DNA of 32,500 nt from Elusimicrobiota bacterium (GCA_013044195.1 JABEUV010000125.1:1-32500); one strand, 5' to 3'. Positions 8,565-18,495 are shown, numbered from the stretch's first letter. The notes: generated by a model not told the origin, from the letters alone. Program-made: numbers and translations.

Positions 8565-9577
8565 ACCTGCGCGTCGTGTGGTTCGTTCTTCTCGGCGTCC
8601 TGCTGGCGGGCTACGCGATCCTGGACGGCTTCGACCTGGGCGTGGGCATACTGCACCTCGGCGCGCGCGACGACCGCGAGCGGCGGATCTTCATGAACTC
8701 CATCGGACCGTTGTGGGACGGCAACGAGGTGTGGCTGGTGACCTTCGGCGGCGCGCTGTTCGCGGCGTTCCCGGACGCCTACGCCACCGCGTTCTCCGCG
8801 TTCTATCTGGCCTTCATGCTTCTGTTGTGCGCGCTGATCTTTCGGGCCGTGTCCATGGAGTTCCGCGGCAAGCGCGAGTCCGCGGCTTGGCGGCGCGCGT
8901 GGGATTTTGCGTTCTTCGCGGCCAGCCTGACCGCGGCCCTGCTCTTCGGCGTGGCCGTAGGCGACTCGATGCTGGGCATCCCGATCCGCGCCGACCATGA
9001 GTTCTCGGGCGGCTTGCTCGATCTGCTGCGCCCGTACGCGTTGCTGGTCGGCGCGCTGAACGTCTCGCTGTTCGCGCTGCATGGGGCGCTTTATCTCCAC
9101 CTCAAGACGGAAGGCGGGCTTCAGCGCCGCGTGCGCCGCTGGATGTGGCATGCGTTCGGCGTGTTTTTGACGTTGTATCTGCTCACGACCATCGTCACGT
9201 TGATCCGCGTGCCGCGGGCGGTCGTGAACTTCGAGCGCATGCCGTGGCTGTGGGGGATCGTCGCGGCCAACGTGCTGGCGCTGGCGAACATCCCGCGCGC
9301 GATGTTCCTGCGCCGTCCCGGCCAGGCGTTCGCCTCTTCGGCCGTGGCGATCGCGGCGCTGGTCGCGCTGTTCGGCGCGGCGCTGTATCCCAACCTGATC
9401 GTCTCAAGCCTGGATCCCGCCTGGAGTCTGACGCTCGAGAGTGCGGCGTCGTCGAACAAGACCCTTGGGATCATGGCCTTCATCGCCGGTCTGGGCCTGC
9501 CGTTCGTGCTGGCTTATACCGGGATCGTGTATTGGGTGTTCCGCGGCAAGGTGGAGCTCGGCAAGTTCAGCTACTGA
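8561..9577 (+). CDS. cydB: Cytochrome bd ubiquinol oxidase subunit II
   Basis: ATGA overlap with cyd[34 protein letters not shown]...MNSIGPLWDGNEVWLVTFGGALFAAFPDAYATAFS. Confidence 0.96.
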   Translation: MNLRVVWFVLLGVLLAGYAILDGFDLGVGILHLGARDDRERRIFMNSIGPLWDGNEVWLVTFGGALFAAFPDAYATAFSAFYLAFMLLLCALIFRAVSMEFRGKRESAAWRRAWDFAFFAASLTAALLFGVAVGDSMLGIPIRADHEFSGGLLDLLRPYALLVGALNVSLFALHGALYLHLKTEGGLQRRVRRWMWHAFGVFLTLYLLTTIVTLIRVPRAVVNFERMPWLWGIVAANVLALANIPRAMFLRRPGQAFASSAVAIAALVALFGAALYPNLIVSSLDPAWSLTLESAASSNKTLGIMAFIAGLGLPFVLAYTGIVYWVFRGKVELGKFSY

Positions 9578-9598
9578 AATGCGCTAGAATGGCCTCCC

Positions 9599-10066
9599 AT
9601 GGACGCGCCCTTCTCCCGCATCGCGCCGGACGTCGAGCTTGGACGCGACGTCAAGATCGTCGGCTGGGCCAACCTGTACGGTTGCGCCATCGGCGACGAG
9701 ACGCGCATTGGCCCGTTCGTCGAAGTCCAGCGCGGCGCGCGCGTGGGCGCGCGCGTGAAGCTCTCGTCTCATAGCTTCGTCTGCGCGGGCGTCACGATCG
9801 AAGACGAGGTCTTCGTCGGTCACGGCGTGATGTTCATCAACGACAAGCGTCCGATCGCGGCCCAGGACGGTCGCCTGACCGGCGACGCGGACTGGACGCC
9901 GCTGAGCACACGCGTGAAAAAGGGCGCCTCCATCGGCTCCGGCGCGTTGATCATGGGCGGCGTCGTCATCGGCGCGCGCGCGGTCGTCGGCGCGGGCGCG
10001 GTCGTCACGCGCGACGTGCCCGACGGCGCCACCGTCGCCGGCGTGCCCGCGCGGGCCTTGAAATAA
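9599..10066 (+). CDS. Left-handed beta-helix (hexapeptide) N-acetyltransferase, WbpD/WlbB-like
   Basis: Repeated hexapeptide pattern (IGPFVEVQRGARVGARVKL...IGSGALIMGGVVIGARAVVGAGAVVTRDVPDGATVAGVPARALK), followed directly by a sugar aminotransferase. Confidence 0.88.
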   Translation: MDAPFSRIAPDVELGRDVKIVGWANLYGCAIGDETRIGPFVEVQRGARVGARVKLSSHSFVCAGVTIEDEVFVGHGVMFINDKRPIAAQDGRLTGDADWTPLSTRVKKGASIGSGALIMGGVVIGARAVVGAGAVVTRDVPDGATVAGVPARALK

Positions 10067-10100
10067 CCCGGCCCGCCGGCGAAATGATAGGATCGCGACG

Positions 10101-11228
10101 ATGAGCACGGCCTCCGCGGCGGGCGTCATCCCGCTTGTCGACCTTCAGGCGCAGTACCGCGCCCTCAAGCCCGAGATGGACCGCGCCATCATCGCGGCCG
10201 TCGAGAGCGGGCAGTTCGTGCTGGGCCCCGCGGTGGAACAGTTCGAGCGGGACTTCGCGGCCTACCTGGGCGTCAAGCACTTCGTCTGCTGTCAGTCGGG
10301 GACCTCGGCCATCGCGCTGATGCTGCGCGCGGCCGGGCTGGGGCCGGGCGACGAGGTGCTGACCACGCCGCTGACCTATTTCGCGACCACCGAAGGAATC
10401 GTGGAGGCGGGAGCCGCGCCCGTCTACGCCGACGTGGACCCGCGCACGCTGAACCTGGATCCGGCGAAAGTAGAGGCCGCGCTGACGCCGCGCGTGAAAG
10501 CGATTCTGGCCGTGCATCTCTACGGCCAGCCCTCGGACATGGACGCGCTGGCCGCGCTGGCCCGGCGGCGCGGGCTGAGGCTGTTCGAGGATGCCGCGCA
10601 GGCCGCGGGTTCCGTGCATCGCGGGCGTATGGCGGGGGCGCTGGGTCAGGCCGCGTCCTTTAGTTTTTATCCCGGCAAGAACCTGGGCGCTTACGGCGAC
10701 GCGGGCGGCGTGGCCACCGACGACGACGCGGTGGCGCTGGGCGTGCGGCGTCTGCGCAACCACGGCTGCGACGTGAAAAATCACCACCTGCTGGCCGCCG
10801 GCAACGAGCGCCTGGAGACCATCCAGGGCGCGGTGCTGGGCGTGAAACTGCCGCGGTTGGACGGCTGGAACGTGGCGCGCCGCCGCCACGCGGAGGAGTA
10901 TCGCCGGGCGCTGGCTTCCATCCCCGGACTTTCGTTCGTGGAAGAAGCGCCGGGCATGATCTCGAACTATCACCTGTTCGTGGTGCGTCACGCGCGCCGC
11001 GACGCCCTCTTGGAGTTCCTGCGCGCGCGCAGCGTCATGGCCGACATCCATTACCCGCTGGCCAGCCATCTCCAGCCGGCGCTGGGCGCCCGGCGCGGCA
11101 AGCCCGGCCAATTTCCCGTCGCGGAGAAAGCCTGCGCCGAGGTTTTGTCCCTGCCGATGTATCCGGAATTGACGGACGCCCAGATCGAGCGCGCCGCGGC
11201 CGCGGTGCGCGACTTCGCGCGCGCATGA
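10101..11228 (+). CDS. DegT/DnrJ/EryC1/StrS-family sugar aminotransferase
   Basis: IPLVDLQAQYRALKPEMDRAI...FVLGPAVEQFERDFAAYLGVKHFVCCQSGTSAIALMLRAAGLGPGDEVLTTPLTYFATTE...SFSFYPGKNLGAYGDAGGVATDD (PLP lysine). Confidence 0.94.
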   Translation: MSTASAAGVIPLVDLQAQYRALKPEMDRAIIAAVESGQFVLGPAVEQFERDFAAYLGVKHFVCCQSGTSAIALMLRAAGLGPGDEVLTTPLTYFATTEGIVEAGAAPVYADVDPRTLNLDPAKVEAALTPRVKAILAVHLYGQPSDMDALAALARRRGLRLFEDAAQAAGSVHRGRMAGALGQAASFSFYPGKNLGAYGDAGGVATDDDAVALGVRRLRNHGCDVKNHHLLAAGNERLETIQGAVLGVKLPRLDGWNVARRRHAEEYRRALASIPGLSFVEEAPGMISNYHLFVVRHARRDALLEFLRARSVMADIHYPLASHLQPALGARRGKPGQFPVAEKACAEVLSLPMYPELTDAQIERAAAAVRDFARA

Positions 11229-12883
11229 AGCGGGGCCGCCGTTCAAGGTTGGACGGCACGGCCGCCGCGCTTCCGTTCCTTCTTCTGGCGCTGGCGGCCG
11301 TTCCGCGCTTGGCGGGCTTGGCCTACGGTCTGCCGCACGTTTACAACGCCGACGAGCCGCACTTGCTCAACATGGCCGTGTCGCTGTCCGGAGGACTGCG
11401 GCCGTTCTCGTTTAAGTACCCGACGTTGTGGCCCGAGATTCTGGCCGCGGCCTACGGCGCGTGGTTTTCGCTGTGGTCCGTCTTCGGCTTGCGGCGCAGC
11501 GTCGGAGAGTTCGCGGCTCTCTACGCCTTTCATCCGACCGGCTTCTATCTGATCGCGCGCGGTCTGTCGGTGGCCAGCCAGTTGGGTGCTTTGTTTATGG
11601 TCGCGCGGCTGGAGCGCGAAGACAAGTCTCGCTGGCCGTTCGGCGCGGCATTGTTGGCGCTCTCGCCGACGCTGATCGAGTTGGCGCACGCGGCCAAGCC
11701 GGACTCCCTGATGTTCTTATTCACGGCGGGAGCCTTCGCGGCGGCCCTGCGCTTTCAAGCCGACGGCCGCCGCTTTTGGCTGTTGGCGTCGGCATTGTTG
11801 GCGGGCCTGGCCTGCTCCACGCAATACACGGCGGCACCCGCCGAGCTGGTGGTGCCGCTGGCCTGGCTGTTGGGTGAGGACGGCCCGGCGCCGCTCACGT
11901 GGCTGATTCAGGCCGCGCTGGTTTCCGTTTTGGGCTTCGCGTTGGGCACGCCCTATGCGCTGATCGACCACGCGCGCTTCCTGGCGGACTGGAGCGACTA
12001 CGCCGACCTGGGCCGACTGCGCGCGCACGACGCGGCGCGCACGGGCGCGCTCGTCCTAAAAAACGTTTGGTGTTTCGCGGGCGAAGGCTCGCTCGGCGGT
12101 TTCGCGGCGCTATTGGGCGCGGGCCTGCTCCTACGCCGCGCGCCCAAGCGGGCCTTGCTCTTGCTTGTTCCCATCGCCGCCTACGCGGCGGTGCTGGCTT
12201 CCAGCTTCGACGGCGGCGTGCCGCGCTACTTGTTGGGCGCGTTCGTGCCGCTGGCGCTCCTAGCCGGCGAAGGCCTGTCCTGGGCGGCGGGACGTCCGGC
12301 GTGGCGACGCAGTTTGGTGGCCGCGTTGGCGTTGGCGCCGGGACTGGTGCTGGCCTGGAGTATGGACGCGGATTTTCTGGCGCCCGACACGCGCGCGCAG
12401 GCGGCGGCGTGGCTGTCGGCCCACGTGCCCGCGGGGGCCACGCTCCTACTCGATGAGCCTCACGCCGGTCCTTTCGCGACGATGGACCGCGACCAGTGCG
12501 AGGACCTGGCCGCGCGCCTACAGCGCGCCGGCTCTCCGCGCGCGCGACTTCTGCGCGCTATGGCCGCGCATCATCCCGGCGGCGGCTGGCGCATCCTGCG
12601 CGTGCGCCGCTCCGCCGCCGACCTGTGGTCGGCCCCGCGCCACGTCGCGCTGTCGCAGGCCGACGGCGATTTCCTGGACGTCCGCCCGGGCCTGGACGTC
12701 GCGCGCGCGGCGCGCGTCGACTGGGCGGTCACCTCCAGCTACGGCGCCGACCCCAGTCGCGCGCGCGAGCTTGCGACCTTCTTCGACGAATTGGCCGCGA
12801 ACGCCGACCTAGTCGTGGAGTTCAAGCCCATCCCCGGCCGCGTCGTGGGCCCGTGGCTGCGCGTTTATCAACTGCGGCGCTGA
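11225..12883 (+). CDS. Multi-pass membrane glycosyltransferase (GT39/ArnT-like)
   Basis: Multiple hydrophobic helices; N-terminal YGLPHVYNADEPHLLNMA acidic loop typical of GT-C/GT39 enzymes. Confidence 0.75.
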   Translation: MKRGRRSRLDGTAAALPFLLLALAAVPRLAGLAYGLPHVYNADEPHLLNMAVSLSGGLRPFSFKYPTLWPEILAAAYGAWFSLWSVFGLRRSVGEFAALYAFHPTGFYLIARGLSVASQLGALFMVARLEREDKSRWPFGAALLALSPTLIELAHAAKPDSLMFLFTAGAFAAALRFQADGRRFWLLASALLAGLACSTQYTAAPAELVVPLAWLLGEDGPAPLTWLIQAALVSVLGFALGTPYALIDHARFLADWSDYADLGRLRAHDAARTGALVLKNVWCFAGEGSLGGFAALLGAGLLLRRAPKRALLLLVPIAAYAAVLASSFDGGVPRYLLGAFVPLALLAGEGLSWAAGRPAWRRSLVAALALAPGLVLAWSMDADFLAPDTRAQAAAWLSAHVPAGATLLLDEPHAGPFATMDRDQCEDLAARLQRAGSPRARLLRAMAAHHPGGGWRILRVRRSAADLWSAPRHVALSQADGDFLDVRPGLDVARAARVDWAVTSSYGADPSRARELATFFDELAANADLVVEFKPIPGRVVGPWLRVYQLRR

Positions 12884-12891
12884 GACCCTCC

Positions 12892-12934
12892 ATACCGCTA
12901 TCGCTCAAGGGCGAGGAGGCTCGGTATAATTTTT
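12892..12934 (+). terminator. Possible intrinsic terminator after the GT39-like gene
   Basis: ATACCG ... CGGTAT inverted repeat (12892-12897 / 12922-12927) enclosing a TCGC/GCGA mini-hairpin, followed by AATTTTT. Confidence 0.45.
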
Positions 12935-13449
12935 GCCCCGGCGCGCTTCATGGCCCAGAGTGCGAGGCGCTTCTTCCAGGCGGCGTTGGTCGCGACGGCG
13001 TTTTCGATGACATGAACGGCGTAGCCCCGCGCGACTGCTTCGACTGCCGTTGAGCGGACGCAGCCTTCCGCGAAGACGCCCAATACGTAAAGCTCTTGAA
13101 CGCCGTGCGCGCGAAGGTGCCGTTCGAGTTCTGGATTTGAGAATGCGCTCGGGCTGCTCTTGGCGATGACTTTTGCCGAGCCGTCAATTATAAGCCGCGC
13201 ATCAAGTTCCGCGCCGGCGCTGCCGGCAACAGCGGCTCCTTTGCGAAAGAAGTTGGCAATTCGCGCCGTCACAGGAAACTGGTTCAGCACGAGGATTGGC
13301 AGCGCTTTGGCGAGGACCCTCTTTGAGAGCACCTCGTTTGCTGCCTGAAGCACGGCCTCGGCTCCGGACCGATCCACCGGCATGCGGCCGCTTTCGCAGT
13401 TGAGGAAGTCTTTCTGAAGATCCATGAGGAGTGCGGCGGATTTCGGCAT
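12898..13449 (-). CDS. Isochorismatase-like cysteine hydrolase
   Basis: MPKSAALLMDLQKDFLNCESGRMPVDRSG...HLRAHGVQELYVLGVFAEGCVRSTAVEAVARGYAVHVIENAVAT; catalytic D/K/C pattern; AGGAGA upstream. Confidence 0.88.
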   Translation of the reverse strand: MPKSAALLMDLQKDFLNCESGRMPVDRSGAEAVLQAANEVLSKRVLAKALPILVLNQFPVTARIANFFRKGAAVAGSAGAELDARLIIDGSAKVIAKSSPSAFSNPELERHLRAHGVQELYVLGVFAEGCVRSTAVEAVARGYAVHVIENAVATNAAWKKRLALWAMKRAGAKIIPSLLALER

Positions 13450-13464
13450 ACATGTCTCCTGGTT

Positions 13465-13664
13465 CAGCCGGCGAGCCGGTACGTTGTGGCGCGGGTCCGG
13501 CCTTCGCGGAGGACCAAGCCGGCGTCGACAAGGGGTTTGACGATCTGCCTTACGCGCGCGCTCGGCCCTTGTCGCGCAGGAAGCGCAAGATGTCTCCTGT
13601 CGCTGGGCCAGCCGCATCCGCGGTGCCTTTGCGGTCAATGACGCGATTGGGTTTGGTCTTGTAG
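13465..13664 (-). pseudogene. Frameshifted winged-helix DNA-binding fragment
   Basis: Minus strand: ...PATGDILRFLRDKG in one frame, then RARVRQIVKPLVDAGLVLREGRTRATTYRLAG* in the -1 frame; the joined reading resembles a wHTH domain and is interrupted near 13550. Confidence 0.4.
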
Positions 13665-13688
13665 CGGCCCGTCGGTCCCGGCGCACCT

Positions 13689-14525
13689 TCAGCGGACCGG
13701 CCGAAACGACAGGCTGTCGGCGCGGAGGGGGCTGACAAATTCGCGGTGCGCCGACCGCGCGATATCTTCGTCCCGGCGCCAGGAGCCGCCGCGAGTGATC
13801 CGGTTGGGGCCTGTAGCTTCCCAAGCGCTGCCGTCCGTCGGCGCTGCGTCGTATGTGAGATGAAACCCATCTTCCACCCACTCAAACGCGTCGCCCGCCA
13901 TGTCGCACAGGCCCTGCTTCGTGTTTCCCGACGGCTTCGAGCACGCCGGTGCCGTCGCGGTATAACCGCAGTCTCCAATCACCGCATTGCTACAGGTCGC
14001 GACCTCGTTACCCCACGGATAATCCCATTTCTTGCCGGCGCTTCGTGCGGCGTATTCCCACTCCGCCTCGCTGGGAAGCCTGCCGCCCACCCACCGTGAA
14101 AACGCATGCGCCTGGTTCCAGTCGACGCACACCACGGGCTGGTCGTTGCCCTTGAATGAGGCAGGCAGACGCCCCTTCGCTCCAGCCGGGCCGTTGTAGC
14201 AGGTCCCGTCCGAGTAATGCGCTGCCGTGCACACCCCCGCAGCCACGCAAGCATTGTACTGCTTGTTCGTCACCAAGGTCTTGGCCATTTGAAAAGACTT
14301 GATCGTCACTCGGTGCTTGGGCCTGAAATCTTTGTCGCCCATCGTGAACGTTCCGCCCGGAATTCTCACCCACCGGATGCCAGCCTTTCCCGCAATCGTC
14401 GCCTTCGGCGGCGACAGGCGAGACCTCTCCGAGTCTTGCGCCTGCGCCGGACGCGGCAACCACGACGCCGACGACAAGATAAGCCCCAAGGCGAGGATCG
14501 TATGTTTTCGAGTAGACATTTTCAT
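13689..14525 (-). CDS. Secreted SUMF1/FGE-sulfatase (C-type-lectin fold) domain protein
   Basis: Signal peptide ...PRPAQAQ; IRWVRIPGGTFTMGDKDFRPKHRVTIKSFQMAKTLVTNKQYNACVAAGVC...GGRLPSEAEWEYAAR...GLCDMAGDAFEWVEDGF...ITRGGSWRRDEDIARSAHREFVSPLRADSLSFRPVR. Confidence 0.92.
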   Translation of the reverse strand: MKMSTRKHTILALGLILSSASWLPRPAQAQDSERSRLSPPKATIAGKAGIRWVRIPGGTFTMGDKDFRPKHRVTIKSFQMAKTLVTNKQYNACVAAGVCTAAHYSDGTCYNGPAGAKGRLPASFKGNDQPVVCVDWNQAHAFSRWVGGRLPSEAEWEYAARSAGKKWDYPWGNEVATCSNAVIGDCGYTATAPACSKPSGNTKQGLCDMAGDAFEWVEDGFHLTYDAAPTDGSAWEATGPNRITRGGSWRRDEDIARSAHREFVSPLRADSLSFRPVR

Positions 14526-14759
14526 TTCGCCGCTACGAGGATTACGAAATAGGAGAAATTAACCTACTTCTACCGGCAACCGCCTTCATGGGCGCAGGAT
14601 AGCCCCTATCCCCGATCGACGTCAAGGCATTTTTTCGCGCGCCGGAGTCATCATCCCCGTGCTTGCGGCGGCCGCGCCAATGGCGGGGCGATAGACGCCG
14701 AAGCTCTTCCGGCGCAGTCCGGCGCGGTCGATGCTGAGACAGCCGCAAGGCGCGTATCC

Positions 14760-14765
14760 TATAAT
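14760..14765 (+). promoter_or_regulatory. Putative -10 box TATAAT, 9 nt upstream of the GT2 ATG
   Basis: TATAAT-cgacgggcc-ATG; no Shine-Dalgarno. Confidence 0.55.
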
Positions 14766-14774
14766 CGACGGGCC

Positions 14775-15527
14775 ATGGCCAAGCCCAAGGTCGTCGTCGT
14801 CATGCCCGCTTACAACGCGGAGAAGACGTTGGAGCGCACGATCCGCGATATACCGCCGGGGTCGGTCGACGAGGTGATTTTGGTCGACGACCGCTCCAAG
14901 GACGGCACCGTGGCGCTGGCGCGCAAGCTGGGACTGACCGTCATCGAGCACGAGCGCAACAAGGGCTACGGCGGCAACCAGAAGACGTGCTACGCCACGG
15001 CGCTGGCGCGCGGCGCGGATGTGGTGGTCATGGTTCATCCCGACTACCAATACGACTCGCGCCTGGTGCCGATCATGGCGGCGCTGATCGACGACGGCAT
15101 CTGCGACATGGTTTGCGGCAACCGCATCCGCACGCGCGCGGAGGCGCTGGCGGGCGGGATGCCGCGCTATAAATATCTGTTCAATCGCCTGCTGACGGCT
15201 TTCGAAAACAGCGTCACCGGCCAAAATCTTGGGGAATGGCACTCCGGACTGCGCGCGTACTCGCGGCGCTGCCTGGAGACCGTGCCCTGGGAGCGCAACT
15301 CCGACGACTTCGTCTTCGACCAGCAGTTCCTGATGCAGGCGGCCTACCTGGGCCAGCGCATCGGCGACGTGCCGGTGGCGGCGCGCTATTTCGCGGAGGC
15401 CTCGTCCATTAATTTTCGGCGCTCATGCGTCTATGGTCTGTCCGCGCTGGTCTGCCTGGGTCAGTTCGTACTGCAAAGCCTCGGCCTCATGCGCTTCGCG
15501 CTGTTCGAGCCGAAGGCCGCGCGGTGA
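14775..15527 (+). CDS. Family 2 glycosyltransferase (dolichyl-phosphate-mannose synthase-like)
   Basis: [69 protein letters not shown]...[14 protein letters not shown]. Confidence 0.94.
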   Translation: MAKPKVVVVMPAYNAEKTLERTIRDIPPGSVDEVILVDDRSKDGTVALARKLGLTVIEHERNKGYGGNQKTCYATALARGADVVVMVHPDYQYDSRLVPIMAALIDDGICDMVCGNRIRTRAEALAGGMPRYKYLFNRLLTAFENSVTGQNLGEWHSGLRAYSRRCLETVPWERNSDDFVFDQQFLMQAAYLGQRIGDVPVAARYFAEASSINFRRSCVYGLSALVCLGQFVLQSLGLMRFALFEPKAAR

Positions 15528-17446
15528 GCGGCCTGCTGGGCGCGGCGCTGACGGCGGCGCTGGCCGCCGCGGCGAGCGCCGATGGTCCTTGGGCCGCGTT
15601 CGCGCCGGGATTGGTACCGCTCATACTTCTTGTTTTCCTGGCCGCCGCTGCGGCGTGCGCGGGCCGCCGCGTTCTGCGCGCGCTGGGCCCGGCGGAGCTC
15701 GACGAACTGGAGACGACGGTCGCCGGGGCCACGTTGGGCCTGGGACTTCTCGCGCTCGGCGTCTTCGCGCTGGGTGCCGTCGGGCTGCTCAAATCCTGGG
15801 CCGTGTCCTTATTGCTGGCCGCTCTGTGGCTGTCCGGTTGGTCGGAGGTCAACGCCTTCGGCGCGGCTCTGGCCGAAGGCGTGCGGCGCGCGCGCGCGCG
15901 GCCGTGGTTGTGCGCGCTGATCGGACTGCCCTTGCTTGCGGCGTTGTGGGCGTGCTTGGCCCCGCCGCATCAGTACGACGCGCTGGTCTATCATCTGGCC
16001 TTGCCCCAGGAGTACCTGCGCGCCGGAAACGTGAAGCCGCCGGACGGGCTGGTGTTCGCCCACTTCCCGCAAAATGGGGAAATGCTTTTCACGCTGGCAT
16101 TGGCTTTGGGCTCCGACTTGCTGGCGCAGATGCTGGTGTGGCTGGCCTCCGCGTTGACCATCGCGTGGCTGTTGACCTTCGGTCGGCGGCTGACGGCCGC
16201 AGCACCATGGGCCGCGGCGCTGATCGCCACGCACACGGCGGTGCTGACGTTGTCCTCGACGGCGTATGTCGAGCCGCTGGTGATGCTGTGGACGACGGGC
16301 GCGCTGCTGGCGTTCGAGGCGTCGCAGGAAGGCCGCGAGCGCGGCCTGCTGATCCTGTCGGCGGCGTTCACGGGCTTGGCGCTGGGCACGAAATACTACG
16401 CGGGCTTATTGGCCGTCGCCATCGTCCTGCGCCTTCTTTGGCGCGATCGCGTGAAATCTGCGATTCTGTTCTCGGCCGTCGCGCTGGGACTGTTCGCGCC
16501 GTGGCTGATTAAAAACGGAATTTATATCGGCAATCCGGTGTTCCCGTTTTTGTATCAGATATTCCCGGCCACGAAAATCGGCTGGACGTCGCAGTTGGCC
16601 TCCGGATATTTCTCGGTGCTGACCGAGTACGGCCACGCACGCGGCTTCTGGCGGGACCTGGCGTCCTTGCCGGTTCTCCTTCTGCGCAATCCGCTGCGCT
16701 TCGGCGGCGGCATGGACGTACTCGGCGATCTGGGCTGGGACCTGACGTTGTGGCTGTGGCCGCTGGGACTGTGGGCCGCGTGGAAAGGCCGCGGGCCGAA
16801 AGGCTTGGCCGCGTTGACCGTGCTGTACGTCGCGGGCTGGTTTTCAACCGGCGTGGTCCTGCGTTTTTTAACCGCGCTGGCGCCCGCGCTGGCGCTGGTG
16901 GGCGCGGCCGGTGCCGCGGACTGGCACGCGCGGGCCGGGACGCCGGCGCGCGCGCTTTCCGCGGCCGCCGCGGGCGCGCTGATCGCCGCGCACCTGTTCT
17001 TGTTTCTCTATGTGCACGCCGTGTTCGGCGATCAGAACGTGTTGCTGGCGCTGCAGACGCGGGGTGAGTTTTTGTCCCAGAGGCTGGACTATTATCCCTG
17101 CGCGCGCTACGCCGCCGATTTTCTGGGCAAGGACGCGGACGTGCTGGTCGTCGGCGAACAACGCGGCTACTACCTGGACGTGGCCCACCGTCCGGCGACC
17201 GTGCACGCGCCGAACCTCTACGTGACGCGCGCCGATGAAGCCGCCTCGCCCGCGGCGCTGGCGGAGGCGCTGCGCGCCGATGGCTTTACGCACCTCCTGT
17301 TCGTGCCGCGCGAGGCCGCGCGCCTGGGCGAGGGGGAGGGCGCTTTCACCGAGACCGGCAAGGCCAACTGGCTGGGCCTCGAAAAGAATCTGAAGACCGT
17401 CTACCGCGGCCCGGCCTGCCTGGTCGCCGCGCTGGAGGCGCCGTGA
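15524..17446 (+). CDS. Large multi-pass membrane protein, GT39-like glycosyltransferase
   Basis: GTG start overlapping the GT2 stop; many TM helices; [24 protein letters not shown] loop typical of GT-C proteins. Confidence 0.72.
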   Translation: MSGLLGAALTAALAAAASADGPWAAFAPGLVPLILLVFLAAAAACAGRRVLRALGPAELDELETTVAGATLGLGLLALGVFALGAVGLLKSWAVSLLLAALWLSGWSEVNAFGAALAEGVRRARARPWLCALIGLPLLAALWACLAPPHQYDALVYHLALPQEYLRAGNVKPPDGLVFAHFPQNGEMLFTLALALGSDLLAQMLVWLASALTIAWLLTFGRRLTAAAPWAAALIATHTAVLTLSSTAYVEPLVMLWTTGALLAFEASQEGRERGLLILSAAFTGLALGTKYYAGLLAVAIVLRLLWRDRVKSAILFSAVALGLFAPWLIKNGIYIGNPVFPFLYQIFPATKIGWTSQLASGYFSVLTEYGHARGFWRDLASLPVLLLRNPLRFGGGMDVLGDLGWDLTLWLWPLGLWAAWKGRGPKGLAALTVLYVAGWFSTGVVLRFLTALAPALALVGAAGAADWHARAGTPARALSAAAAGALIAAHLFLFLYVHAVFGDQNVLLALQTRGEFLSQRLDYYPCARYAADFLGKDADVLVVGEQRGYYLDVAHRPATVHAPNLYVTRADEAASPAALAEALRADGFTHLLFVPREAARLGEGEGAFTETGKANWLGLEKNLKTVYRGPACLVAALEAP

Positions 17447-18495
17447 TTGCCCTGGCCGCGACTATCAGCGACCCGCTTCTCTGCGCGATCGTCTTCGGCG
17501 TCGCCGCGATGATCACCTTCATCCTGACGCCGCTCGTGCGGCTGGTTTCTTTGCGCTCCGGCATACTGGACGCGCCGAATTCCGCGATCAAGACCCACAC
17601 GGCCCCCACGCCCGTCTTCGGCGGCGTGGCGATCTGGGCGGGCTTTGTCGGCGCGATGCTGCTCCTGCGCCTGACCACGAATTTTCCCACCGGCACGCTT
17701 TCCAATCTGCGCGCGCTGGTGCTTGGCGGCACCTTGGTCTTCGCGCTGGGCTTGGCCGATGACCTGCGCCGCCCGCAGGGCTTGGACTACAAGCCGAAAT
17801 TCCTGGTGCAGTTTCTCGCGACGGCCCTTCTGGTCCTCTACGGCCTGCACATCCATTTCATCCGTCCGGCGTGGGTCGCCGTCGGCGTCACTTCAATCTG
17901 GGTCGTCGGCATCACCAACGCGCTGAACCTGCTCGACATCATGGACGGCCTGGCGGCGACGCAGGCGGCGGTCGCGGCCCTGGGTTTCTTGTTCGTGACC
18001 TTGCCGTATGAGCAGCACTACGTGAAGTTCGCCGCGGCGGCGATCGCGGGTTCGGCCCTGGGATTTCTGCCGCGCAATCTGTCGCGCCGCCATAAGATCT
18101 TCATGGGAGACTGCGGCGCGCTGACGTTGGGCTTTCTGCTGGCCAGCGTGTCGGTCGGCGCGCATTATTCCGAAGTCAACGACGTGGGCGTGTTCGCGCC
18201 GCTCTTGATCCTGGGCGTGCCGATCTTCGACACCTTGTTCGTCAGCGTCCTGCGCCTCAACCAGGGCAAGTCGCCGTTTCTCGGCTCGAAAGATCATTTC
18301 GCCCTGCGCCTGGAGCGTTTGGGGCTTTCACGCGGCGCGGTCGTGCTCGTCTCGGCGGCGGTGGCGGCGTTGCTGGGCGTCTGCGCGTTTTTCGCCACGC
18401 AGTGGCCGCCGCGCTGGGCGCTGGGGTTGTATGCGCTGGTCGCGGCGGCGTTGCTTTGGGCCGCCCGCCGCCTGGCGCGGGTCACGATGCGATGA
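17443..18495 (+). CDS. MraY/WecA-like undecaprenyl-phosphate glycosyl-1-phosphate transferase
   Basis: GILDAPNSAIKTHTAPTPVFGGVAIW...LGLADDLRRPQGLDYKPKFLVQ...NALNLLDIMDGLAATQA...KIFMGDCGALTLGFLL; PNP-UDP GlcNAc transferase motifs. Confidence 0.94.
   Translation: MIALAATISDPLLCAIVFGVAAMITFILTPLVRLVSLRSGILDAPNSAIKTHTAPTPVFGGVAIWAGFVGAMLLLRLTTNFPTGTLSNLRALVLGGTLVFALGLADDLRRPQGLDYKPKFLVQFLATALLVLYGLHIHFIRPAWVAVGVTSIWVVGITNALNLLDIMDGLAATQAAVAALGFLFVTLPYEQHYVKFAAAAIAGSALGFLPRNLSRRHKIFMGDCGALTLGFLLASVSVGAHYSEVNDVGVFAPLLILGVPIFDTLFVSVLRLNQGKSPFLGSKDHFALRLERLGLSRGAVVLVSAAVAALLGVCAFFATQWPPRWALGLYALVAAALLWAARRLARVTMR

Noticed and set aside
12925-12930. TATAAT-like sequence on the plus strand
   Set aside because: Better explained as the 3' arm and T-tract of a terminator hairpin; no plus-strand gene follows.
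13689-14525. Diversity-generating retroelement target protein (FGE/C-lectin fold ending in ...GGSW...SFRPVR)
   Set aside because: The C-terminal codons are not biased to AAY/adenine mutation sites, and no reverse transcriptase or template repeat was recognised in this window.
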